Below are positions 46,953 through 54,441 of a stretch of 64,000 bases of DNA, piece after piece; the first letter of the stretch is position 1; the number at the start of each line of letters is the position of its first letter. The notes under the pieces were generated by a model. That model saw only the letters and a program-made list of their open reading frames with translations. It made no database searches and was not told where the DNA came from. The position numbers and the translations under genes were made by a program. Origin of the DNA: a virus. The stretch covers positions 1 through 64,000 of IMG/VR virus record IMGVR_UViG_3300047557_002560; one strand, written 5' to 3'.

Positions 46953-47576
46953 ATGATTAAGATAAGAAGTTTATTAAAAGAAGATGAGTTGGATTTAGAT
47001 TACAATCCACTTGCTGTATCTATACCTCAAGGTAAGTACATATTTTACTTATACACTGATTCTGGTAGAGATTTTGGATCTCATGGTAACGCAGATATTG
47101 AACTTAGAAGTGGAGATCCTAAAGTGGATGCTATTGATGTTCTAAAACGTTATGTATTAGATTTCTTAATTGATAAGATTGATTATTATGATCTGGATGA
47201 TGTAGATGAAAAAGAGTTAAAAAGAGAGTTAATTGATGAAGAATATTGGTTTTCGGCAGTATACTGCGATAAGGGATTTTGGGAAGTTACTGGTGTAGAA
47301 GAGTCATTAGGACAGTTTCACGGATCTAAAAGTGAGTTTGCAGGTTTGTTCTATAAGATACTCAAAACGGAATCGCCAACAGGTGATCAAGTAGATTTGT
47401 CTGGAGACAACTTAGAAACTTATGCAGACGACATAATGATGATAGATGCATATAATTTCAATACTGTTATAGAAATATCAATAAGAGATGGGGGATTCGG
47501 AGAGTTTGTTGATTATGTTTTAGATGGAGGTGATCCTGAGAGATTTGATGTAGGTACGATCTTAACTGAAGGTTAA
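46953..47576 (+). CDS. Candidate internal virion protein 1 (DLDYNP motif)
   Basis: 207 residues, acidic. The N-terminus MIKIRSLLKEDELDLDYNPLA combines a short basic/hydrophobic leader ending in L-K-E with the D-L-x-x-N-P motif. The following gene starts almost identically. T4-type prohead proteases cut after L/I-x-E, and T4 internal proteins carry such N-terminal capsid-targeting peptides. The rest of the protein is alpha/beta with no recognised domain. The internal-protein role is inference. Confidence 0.55.
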   Translation: MIKIRSLLKEDELDLDYNPLAVSIPQGKYIFYLYTDSGRDFGSHGNADIELRSGDPKVDAIDVLKRYVLDFLIDKIDYYDLDDVDEKELKRELIDEEYWFSAVYCDKGFWEVTGVEESLGQFHGSKSEFAGLFYKILKTESPTGDQVDLSGDNLETYADDIMMIDAYNFNTVIEISIRDGGFGEFVDYVLDGGDPERFDVGTILTEG

Positions 47577-47580
47577 TACG

Positions 47581-48174
47581 ATGATTAGCATAAGAAGTTT
47601 ACTTAAAGAAGACGAATTTGATTTATCTGATAATCCATTTTCAACTAAGAAAAGGTGGACAGGTATCAAGCGTAATCAATGTATTATGTATAACCCTGAT
47701 CGAGATAATATAGACGGCTCAACTGAAGCTTTGAGAGTAGTTAATGGTTCTGCAGAGGAGGTTGCAGGTAGATATTTTGATCAAGGAGTACAAGAACAGT
47801 TAGATAAAATTAAGGATAACTATCTAAAAGATCCTTATGATTTTAATGAAGAGGACTTTTTAATTAGTTCTGAGGCTTTTGATATTACAAAACTAGATGC
47901 AGATACTTATTCTACTCGATTAATAGACATAAAAGATTCTGACCATATTAGATTATTTTTTATAGGATATAATAGTTCCTTTTTTGAAGAGATGCGTGAG
48001 AATACTCAAATGATTGATGGGGTTTTAGAATTTATGAATGAAGATCATTTTGAAGATAGTTTGCATTGGAGACTTTATAATAGGAATAACAGGTCTAGAG
48101 AAGTAAAAACTCTACCAGACGACTTCTTTAATGAGTATTTTTTAGAGCTAAAAGATAAACTAGCTAATGGTTAA
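47581..48174 (+). CDS. Candidate internal virion protein 2 (DLSDNP motif)
   Basis: 197 residues. MISIRSLLKEDEFDLSDNPFS matches the start of the previous protein, while the rest (KRWTGIKRNQCIMYNPD...) is unrelated. Two different proteins sharing only an N-terminal ~18 residues points to a sorting or processing signal. It overlaps the next gene by 8 nt. Confidence 0.55.
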   Translation: MISIRSLLKEDEFDLSDNPFSTKKRWTGIKRNQCIMYNPDRDNIDGSTEALRVVNGSAEEVAGRYFDQGVQEQLDKIKDNYLKDPYDFNEEDFLISSEAFDITKLDADTYSTRLIDIKDSDHIRLFFIGYNSSFFEEMRENTQMIDGVLEFMNEDHFEDSLHWRLYNRNNRSREVKTLPDDFFNEYFLELKDKLANG

Positions 48175-48763
48175 AAGACTTCAATATCTAGCAGGCCTGA
48201 TAAAAGAAGATCTCGATCTTTCTTATAACCCTATGTCAAATGAAGAAAGGAGAATTGATAGGGGGATTTTACAAGAAGAGTTCGATTTAAGTGATAACCC
48301 TTTTAGTAGTCTGCTATATGATCCTGGTACAGGTTATAAAGAAGAAAAATTAAGAGATTTTTTTAAATCGTTAGATTCTAAACCTTTTTCATTTAACCGT
48401 TATTTGAAAATTGATAATCGGTGGAGTAGTGTTTACAACAATGGATTTGGTGGGGTGTTTGTTGCTGAGGCACCTATGAATCTATTTTTCGTTTTTCAAG
48501 TAATGGTAAAACCTACTAAAAAAGGTGAGCAAGTTATATGCTACTATATTAAACTGGCAAATCACAAAGACCTCTTTGATATATTACGAATACCAGTAAT
48601 AAAGAAAGAATGTGAAACTTTAACAACTTCTTTGACATCGAAAGTACTTAAACAAAGTATTAAAACTAAAATGGACAGTTACTATAGAACAGCCGTTAAT
48701 AGTATAAAAAACAAAAATAGTTATGTGATGGGTTTAATTGATGATTTAAACAAAACTAAATGA
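48167..48763 (+). CDS. Candidate internal virion protein 3 (two motifs)
   Basis: 198 residues. LAGLIKEDLDLSYNPMS (about residues 9-24) and LQEEFDLSDNPFS (about 33-46) are two copies of the motif, each preceded by L/I-x-E. The remaining domain is alpha/beta and basic (FVFQVMVKPTKKGEQVICYYIKL). No family recognised. Confidence 0.55.
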   Translation: MVKRLQYLAGLIKEDLDLSYNPMSNEERRIDRGILQEEFDLSDNPFSSLLYDPGTGYKEEKLRDFFKSLDSKPFSFNRYLKIDNRWSSVYNNGFGGVFVAEAPMNLFFVFQVMVKPTKKGEQVICYYIKLANHKDLFDILRIPVIKKECETLTTSLTSKVLKQSIKTKMDSYYRTAVNSIKNKNSYVMGLIDDLNKTK

Positions 48764-49161
48764 TAAAGATCTCTGAGCTGCAAGCTATAAATAAACAACC
48801 AAGCGAAGAAGTTAAAATGAAGAACTATTTATATAGAGGTTCTCGAGATCAAATTAATTTACATCCAAACGATTACACTGTGGTAGGTAGTAGTAAAGGT
48901 ACAATAGAAGGTAAGGGTCCTTTAACCCCTTCCGACCGTCCTGAGAATAGGTATAGGTCATCTGGTCATAATGCTGGCTATCCTTGGGACTTGCAGGATC
49001 CAAATATTTTTGAAAATGATGAGTTTGAGGATATTCACAAAGCCTTACTTGGTCGTGAATTCCAAACATTAGAAGATATTAGTAAAATGGCTTCTAGAAT
49101 GAGACAGACTGGATTTGAGCAAAGTCAAATAGAAGAATTTGTATTAAATTATTTAAGATGA
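48760..49161 (+). CDS. Hypothetical protein
   Basis: 133 residues. MIKISELQAINKQPSEE resembles the leaders of the preceding proteins but lacks the NP motif. A polar, Gly/Pro-rich middle and a helical C-terminus follow. It overlaps both neighbours by 4 nt. Confidence 0.5.
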   Translation: MIKISELQAINKQPSEEVKMKNYLYRGSRDQINLHPNDYTVVGSSKGTIEGKGPLTPSDRPENRYRSSGHNAGYPWDLQDPNIFENDEFEDIHKALLGREFQTLEDISKMASRMRQTGFEQSQIEEFVLNYLR

Positions 49162-50186
49162 ACACATTTAACATGAAGCAGTGGTTGACTGCTAACAAGG
49201 TTGGTCCTTATGCTAAGACAGTTCTTAGCGAAGAACGTGAAGCTAAAAAAGAATGGATTGAAAAATTTAAGAAGAAGGTCAAAGAATTAGAAAAAGATAG
49301 ATTTATCCAAGATCAAATCTTTATGCAACCTTCAGACTCTATAATTTCTTTTTATAAGATTACTACTCCTCCTGAACAAGCTGCTAAAGAAGCTGTGAGA
49401 ACTTTTAAACATTCTGCAAGAGAGGGTAGAGAAATGAATGAAAGGGCTAAAGAGGTGTATAGAAATGACTCATTCGAATTTGAGTTAAACGGAAAGTATT
49501 ATCTAGCTGATGTAGAACTATCATTAGATGGTAATGATCTAGTTGTTAAGGTATTAGATTTGTATGGTACTAAGGGAGAAGAATACGAAAAGATAACAGA
49601 TCCACAAGAATATAGAAACGTTACTTCCTACCTACAAACTGACGATAAGATTCAGGATAAAATGATGAAATACTCACCTTTCCGTTCTGCTGGTTTAGGT
49701 TTGTTTGAAGATGATTTTGATCTTTCTAACAATCCACTTACAAAACGTTTTAAGAAAACTAAGAATCAAGATCTAGAACAATCCTTTGATAATTTCGAGT
49801 ATCACTTGGACGGTGAAAAATACATAGCTGATTTTAATGTTTACTATAACTACTACCACGATCGTAACGGTGAGATTTATATTAGTGATGTGGAAATAGA
49901 ATTACTTGATTTAGATAAGTTAGTTGATGGTGAATATAGAACAGTAGTGGACGATAATGAAAAAGCAAAAGTCCACTCAGCAATGCTTACTCCAATGAGA
50001 CTAAGCCAAATTGAATATTATTTAGAATTACCCTCTACTGCTAGAGATGAGGATCCGTATGATTGGGACGACTACTACGATGATGACAGACCAGACGAAA
50101 GTAAAACTAACGAACAAATGGGTGTGGGTTATGTAATGAAAACCAAACCTTCTGATCCTTTAGATAGGGAACCGTTGGAAATGTGA
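49158..50186 (+). CDS. Candidate virion protein with internal DLSNNP motif
   Basis: 342 residues. It starts MNTFNMKQWLTANKVGPYAKTVLSEE, a form I recall from virion-associated proteins of T4-like marine phages. A coiled helix with KKEWIEKFKKKVKELEKDR follows. Near residue 185 GLFEDDFDLSNNPLTKRF repeats the shared motif, preceded by L-F-E. Two similar beta-rich units (FEFELNGKYYLADVELSLDGND and FEYHLDGEKYIADFNVYYN) lie before and after it, suggesting an internal duplication that could be separated by proteolysis. Confidence 0.55.
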   Translation: MNTFNMKQWLTANKVGPYAKTVLSEEREAKKEWIEKFKKKVKELEKDRFIQDQIFMQPSDSIISFYKITTPPEQAAKEAVRTFKHSAREGREMNERAKEVYRNDSFEFELNGKYYLADVELSLDGNDLVVKVLDLYGTKGEEYEKITDPQEYRNVTSYLQTDDKIQDKMMKYSPFRSAGLGLFEDDFDLSNNPLTKRFKKTKNQDLEQSFDNFEYHLDGEKYIADFNVYYNYYHDRNGEIYISDVEIELLDLDKLVDGEYRTVVDDNEKAKVHSAMLTPMRLSQIEYYLELPSTARDEDPYDWDDYYDDDRPDESKTNEQMGVGYVMKTKPSDPLDREPLEM

Positions 50187-50280
50187 AAAAAAAGTCGTAT
50201 CTTCTCTTAAAATATTAAGATTGTCTTTCTTAAGTCGCAGAAAGAATCGAAAAAGAAAAAGAAAGAAAAAAAGAAAAGTA

Positions 50281-50601
50281 ATGAAAAGAGTAAGTTTTTT
50301 GGGGCTACCTTCGTGTAGTTGGTGCAAAGCTTTAAAAAAGGAGCTGGATGATGTAGGAGTGTCTTATGAGTTTGTAGATGTAAGTGGTGAGTCTAAGCTT
50401 GCTGACTTCGTAGAAGATTTATTAGAAGTTGAAAACTATCCTATAGTTATAGTACAAGACGACAATCAAACTTACTACATCTATAGAGCTGAGCATGTGT
50501 ACGAAGTTGGAGAAAAGGAATTGAAAGATGGAACTAGGAAGTACGGAACTTTAACCCTTGCTGGATTAGTTGAAGGAATACAAAATTATATAAATAAGTA
50601 A
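50281..50601 (+). CDS. Glutaredoxin/thioredoxin-like protein
   Basis: 106 residues from ATG 50281. KRVSFLGLPSCSWCKALKKELDDVGVSYEFVDVSGE is the redox CSWC motif in a glutaredoxin-type strand-helix. YPIVIV follows with the cis-proline. An upstream TTG start at 50221 would add a poly-Lys/Arg stretch and is rejected. It is the second small dithiol protein in the window. Confidence 0.8.
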   Translation: MKRVSFLGLPSCSWCKALKKELDDVGVSYEFVDVSGESKLADFVEDLLEVENYPIVIVQDDNQTYYIYRAEHVYEVGEKELKDGTRKYGTLTLAGLVEGIQNYINK

Positions 50602-50602
50602 T

Positions 50603-50782
50603 ATGCGTTATAAATCGTTAGTTTTAAAAAAACTTGAAGCTGTTGAAAATAATATAAACGGTCTACATTCTCTTCTCTCTCGTCCTGATCTTACTCGTGA
50701 ACAAATCGAACAGTGGTTCTTGTCTGTTAAAGAAAAGCTAAATGAAATAGAGACTTTAGTTAATACTGAAGCTGAGTCCTAA
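50603..50782 (+). CDS. Small helical protein
   Basis: 59 residues: MRYKSLVLKKLEAVENNINGLHSLLSR then DLTREQIEQWFLSVKEKLNEIETLV. A two-helix coiled-coil hairpin. I recall similar short proteins beside late genes of T4-like marine phages, with unknown function. Confidence 0.55.
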   Translation: MRYKSLVLKKLEAVENNINGLHSLLSRPDLTREQIEQWFLSVKEKLNEIETLVNTEAES

Positions 50783-50834
50783 ATAAAGTTGCTTCCTATT
50801 TGTTTTGTTAGTATATTATTAGTAAACTAATTTT

Positions 50835-51611
50835 ATGCTATCAGCTGAACAAATTCAATCTAATCTAGAACGCTTCTATGAAATCATAGAAAATAATATT
50901 GCTGAGCCTCGTAAATCTCAGCTTCTACAACTTTACAAAAGCCAAGAAGAGATCTTGGTATTAGCTCCAGCTTCTTCAAAAGCATCTTTCCATAATTCAT
51001 TTCCAGGAGGTTATGTTGATCATGTTATTAGAGTAACAGAAGCAGCAATCAATATTAGTAAAGTATGGAATAAAATGGGTGCAGATACAGAAACCTACAC
51101 ATTCGAAGAGTTGGTATTTTCAGCCATTAACCACGACTTAGGTAAGTTAGGCTTAGGTGGCAAACCTCGTTATATCCCCAATGACTCAGAGTGGCACGTA
51201 AAGAATCAAGGTACTAATTACAAGCCTAACGCAGAACTTCCTTTTCTGCCAGTTCAGGATAACTCACTATTTATTTTACAGTCAGCTGGTATACAGGTAA
51301 GTATGAATGAATACATTGCTATTAAGATTCACGACGGTTTGTATGACGAAGCAAATAGAGCTTACTTGATATCAGGACAAAATGAATCTAAATTGAGAAC
51401 AAGCCTACCTCTTATACTTCACCAAGCAGATCTTATGGCTTCCCGTATTGAATGGGAAAAAGAATGGTTAGATAAGGTAGGTGTTGCAAAAGCAAAAGAA
51501 GTGAAGCCTGCTACTGCATCACAATTCAAATTACAAGCTGATGCAAAGAAACTTCAATCAATAGGCAGTAAGAGCAATGCTAGCTTACTAAACGCACTTA
51601 AAACTTTATAA
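50835..51611 (+). CDS. HD-domain phosphohydrolase
   Basis: 258 residues. YVDHVIRVTEAA (His 63), INHDLGKLG (HD at residues 100-101) and a later ILHQADLMASRIEWE (Asp) form the H...HD...D metal site of the HD superfamily. Related phage proteins hydrolyse nucleotides or phosphodiesters. Substrate unknown. A CTATTTGT variant of the late motif lies about 30 nt upstream. Confidence 0.85.
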   Translation: MLSAEQIQSNLERFYEIIENNIAEPRKSQLLQLYKSQEEILVLAPASSKASFHNSFPGGYVDHVIRVTEAAINISKVWNKMGADTETYTFEELVFSAINHDLGKLGLGGKPRYIPNDSEWHVKNQGTNYKPNAELPFLPVQDNSLFILQSAGIQVSMNEYIAIKIHDGLYDEANRAYLISGQNESKLRTSLPLILHQADLMASRIEWEKEWLDKVGVAKAKEVKPATASQFKLQADAKKLQSIGSKSNASLLNALKTL

Positions 51612-51612
51612 T

Positions 51613-51885
51613 ATGACATTTGGATTAATTATGCTTGCTGTTTGGGCAGCAACAGTAGTTGGTTGGGTAATATTCAACCTCTATAGAAAAAACGAAAAAT
51701 TAGAAAACACGGTTATTAATCAAGCAAATTTTATTTCAGGTATACAAGCCTTAATTGGCGAATCAGATAGAGCTCTTAAGGATTTAGATGATAAAATATG
51801 GCTTGAGAGTGATAAGGAGCTTCAAACAGTTTTTCAAAACTTGAAACAAATTCAAAGTGCTTTAAACCAATTTAACAGAGGGTAA
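51613..51885 (+). CDS. Membrane-anchored coiled-coil protein
   Basis: 90 residues. One membrane span at ~3-22 (FGLIMLAVWAATVVGWVIFNLY) followed by a coiled coil. It sits between the HD hydrolase and the late sigma factor. No function known. Confidence 0.55.
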   Translation: MTFGLIMLAVWAATVVGWVIFNLYRKNEKLENTVINQANFISGIQALIGESDRALKDLDDKIWLESDKELQTVFQNLKQIQSALNQFNRG

Positions 51886-52658
51886 TGGTGGATGATATCT
51901 TTAAGCCTGAGGAGACGGAACCTAAATTTACAAAAGACGGGAAAGTAAGAAAAAGAAGACCTAAGAAATCTATAGACTACTTCACTCTAGGAACTCAAGA
52001 TGCTATTCTTAGATACAGAAAGGAGACAAGTATGGCTAAGCGTAATAAGATCTTCAATGAAGAGATCTACCACGCTTTCTATAAACTTGCTGAGAATATA
52101 ATTCACACTTTTAAGTTCTACTATACAGAAGTAGATAATATAAACGAACTAAAGCATGAAGTAATAGCCTTCTTACTTGAAAAGCTTCATTTATACGACG
52201 AATCAAAAGGTAAGGCATATTCCTACTTCGGAACAATTGCTAAGCGATATTTGATAGTCTATAACAATAATAACTACAAGAGATTAAAAGGTAAAGCTGC
52301 TGTAGAGGAAGTAGACGAAGATAAAACTATAACAGGGAGATTAGTAGCACAGCAATCAGACTTTGCAGACGTAACAACTTTCTTTGACATTTTTGTAGCT
52401 TACGTTGACGATAACTTACTTGAGATCTTTCCAAAACCTCAAGAAGCTAGAGTTGGAGATGCCATAGTAGCTTTATTTAAGAGAAAAGAACATATAGATA
52501 TTTTCAATAAGAAAGCACTCTTTATCTATATTAAGGAGATCACTGACGCTCCTACACCAACTATTACAAAGGTTATCAAACACCTAAAACAGATATATAA
52601 GGAAATGTTGAATAAATATCTGGAGGAAGGACCAAAATTTGACATTTTCGCTCAATAG
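51885..52658 (+). CDS. Late-transcription sigma factor, gp55-like
   Basis: 257 residues. Region-2-like core: KRNKIFNEEIYHAFYKLAENIIHTFKFYYTEVDNINELKHEVIAFLLEKLHLYDESKGKAYSYFGTIAKRYLI. The DESKGKAYSYFGTIAKR segment corresponds to sigma region 2.3/2.4 (DPxxGx-A-YF...I..R). It is longer than T4 gp55 (185 residues), with extra charged N- and C-terminal parts. T4 gp55 directs RNA polymerase to simple late promoters with only a -10-like octamer. Here it probably recognises CTATTTAT. It directly precedes the baseplate genes. Confidence 0.82.
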   Translation: MVDDIFKPEETEPKFTKDGKVRKRRPKKSIDYFTLGTQDAILRYRKETSMAKRNKIFNEEIYHAFYKLAENIIHTFKFYYTEVDNINELKHEVIAFLLEKLHLYDESKGKAYSYFGTIAKRYLIVYNNNNYKRLKGKAAVEEVDEDKTITGRLVAQQSDFADVTTFFDIFVAYVDDNLLEIFPKPQEARVGDAIVALFKRKEHIDIFNKKALFIYIKEITDAPTPTITKVIKHLKQIYKEMLNKYLEEGPKFDIFAQ

Positions 52659-52666
52659 CTATTTAT
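52659..52666 (+). promoter_or_regulatory. CTATTTAT late-promoter-like motif
   Basis: CTATTTATTTAA right after the sigma factor stop and 13 nt before the first baseplate-region gene at 52680. Confidence 0.55.
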
Positions 52667-52679
52667 TTAAAAGGGTATT

Positions 52680-53021
52680 ATGGAGAATGATTCTGATCTG
52701 CTGAAAGATATTGTAAAAAATCATAAAAATAAACAATCTCAGATCAAAGTCCTAGTTGAACAGCTGACTGATATGGTAAGTGAGCCTGGTGATGCCGTTA
52801 TGTTAGTACCTCTTATTAAAGGATACTTGGATTCAGATATTAAAAATGACGAGGCTTTAGTTAAGTTAGCTCAGATAGCACAGAAGGCAGCTTCACCAAG
52901 TAGTGCAGATGGTATGGGATTAAATGATAAAGATTTAGAAATGTTATTCAACGATATTCAAAAAAGTACAACTCCACTTCCTGAAAAGGAAGAAGTAAAG
53001 CAATTACCTGATGGCAACTAA
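52680..53021 (+). CDS. Hypothetical protein
   Basis: 113 residues, helical (SDLLKDIVKNHKNKQSQIKVLVEQLTDMV), acidic tail. First gene of the baseplate operon; it overlaps the next by 11 nt. A structural or assembly role is inferred from position only. Confidence 0.52.
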   Translation: MENDSDLLKDIVKNHKNKQSQIKVLVEQLTDMVSEPGDAVMLVPLIKGYLDSDIKNDEALVKLAQIAQKAASPSSADGMGLNDKDLEMLFNDIQKSTTPLPEKEEVKQLPDGN

Positions 53022-54006
53022 TAATTTCGCTTTTCAGACGTTCGCAGAACAAATAACACAAGGTGTAAACAATGCACCTAAGGAACAAGTAATAAAAAAT
53101 TTAGCTAGAGTTATACACGTAGTATATGGTCCAACCATTCCTGGTACAAATATTGCAGATCAATATTATAAAGGACCTATGTCTTTGGGGACTATAACAT
53201 TTCAGTTATTTGGAGCTGCACAAGATAGAACAGCTCAAAGTGCAGGTAATCCACCCGCAACTCCTCTCTTTGGTTCAATGAAAAAGTTACCAGTCAAAGG
53301 TGAAATAGTACAAATTGTAGTAGGTGTAGGTGATATGAATGATGATAAAGAGAATCCTGCATATTACTATACACAACCGATAGCATTATGGAAATCAGCT
53401 CATCACAATGCATTTCCTGATATGGGTGATTACGGTGAATATGTAAACAATGAAATTCAAACATATCAACAAAGTCAACTCTCAAGAACACCTGACAATC
53501 CAGATCCAAAAGCACCAGTTAACTTTCCTTTAGGACCAGGATTTCCTGAAAAACCTAACATAAAAACACTAAGACAATTTCCAGGTGATGTTATATTAGA
53601 GGGTAGATGGGGTAATTCTGTAAGATTAGGCTCAACTACTGCTATATTACAAGATCAAAATACTTGGTCAAATGATTCGGTACCTGGTAACCCAATAACA
53701 ATAATAAGAAACGGTCAAGGTAGACAACTAGAGGAAGAAGGGTTTATTCCAACTGTAGAAAATATTAATAGAGATCCAAGCTCTATTTACTTAACTAATG
53801 GACAAAAGATTATTATAGATGACATTCAAAATAACTTTTCTTTGGCTAGTTTAGGAGTAAATCTTCAAACAAGTATAACTTTGTCAATTCCTGTTCAACA
53901 ATCACTGCAGAGTTTTGAAACAATATCGCCTTTTGAACAAGATCAAAGAGTGGCAGAAGTTACAAATACTCAAGGTACTCCTGAAAGGACTGATTCGTTA
54001 TCTTAG
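53011..54006 (+). CDS. Baseplate hub-associated protein
   Basis: 331 residues. LPVKGEIVQIVVGVGD and FPGDVILEGRWGNSVRLGSTTAI...GNPITIIRNGQG resemble the OB-fold region of gp5-like baseplate hub proteins in T4-like marine phages. No lysozyme domain is seen. The C-terminus is polar. The next gene could supply the spike portion. Confidence 0.6.
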   Translation: MATNNFAFQTFAEQITQGVNNAPKEQVIKNLARVIHVVYGPTIPGTNIADQYYKGPMSLGTITFQLFGAAQDRTAQSAGNPPATPLFGSMKKLPVKGEIVQIVVGVGDMNDDKENPAYYYTQPIALWKSAHHNAFPDMGDYGEYVNNEIQTYQQSQLSRTPDNPDPKAPVNFPLGPGFPEKPNIKTLRQFPGDVILEGRWGNSVRLGSTTAILQDQNTWSNDSVPGNPITIIRNGQGRQLEEEGFIPTVENINRDPSSIYLTNGQKIIIDDIQNNFSLASLGVNLQTSITLSIPVQQSLQSFETISPFEQDQRVAEVTNTQGTPERTDSLS

Positions 54007-54021
54007 GTACAACTTTAAAAA

Positions 54022-54441
54022 ATGGCAACACCACAATTTCCATATTTAGGCAATCAAGCAATAGTAAGCTCAGGTAGAGTGGTTATACATTCCTATGATG
54101 ACTATATTTTCCATTTTGGTAAAAAAGGAGTCTCTATATCAACACCTGGTACATTTACTATGGATGTTGGAGAAAAAACAGTGGTAGCCTCTAATAGGAT
54201 TGAATTAGGTTTCAATGCAGTAGAACCTGTTTTATTAGGTAGATCTACTACGCTAAATTTAAGTTTTCTTTTAGATAACCTTAGTGAATTGTGTGATGGA
54301 TTATCTAAATTAAATGCTAAGAATCTAGAAGCTGCCCTACCTAAAGTAGTTCAACAAGCTATTATATTGAAAGAAGTTAGTTTATCTGTTAAGAATAGGT
54401 TATCGACTGATTGTTTATCTAAAAATACATTTACCAAGTAA
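54022..54441 (+). CDS. Baseplate/spike-type protein
   Basis: 139 residues. The N-half consists of short beta strands (IVSSGRVVIHSYDDYIFHFGKKGVSISTPGTFTMDVGEKTVVASNRIELG), as in a beta-helix or spike domain. The C-half is helical. It lies between two baseplate genes, with its stop overlapping the next start. Confidence 0.55.
   Translation: MATPQFPYLGNQAIVSSGRVVIHSYDDYIFHFGKKGVSISTPGTFTMDVGEKTVVASNRIELGFNAVEPVLLGRSTTLNLSFLLDNLSELCDGLSKLNAKNLEAALPKVVQQAIILKEVSLSVKNRLSTDCLSKNTFTK

Noticed and set aside
50221-50280. Lys/Arg-rich N-terminal extension of the glutaredoxin-like protein
   Set aside because: It needs a TTG start, reads as a low-complexity A-rich leader, and the normal glutaredoxin N-terminus begins at ATG 50281.
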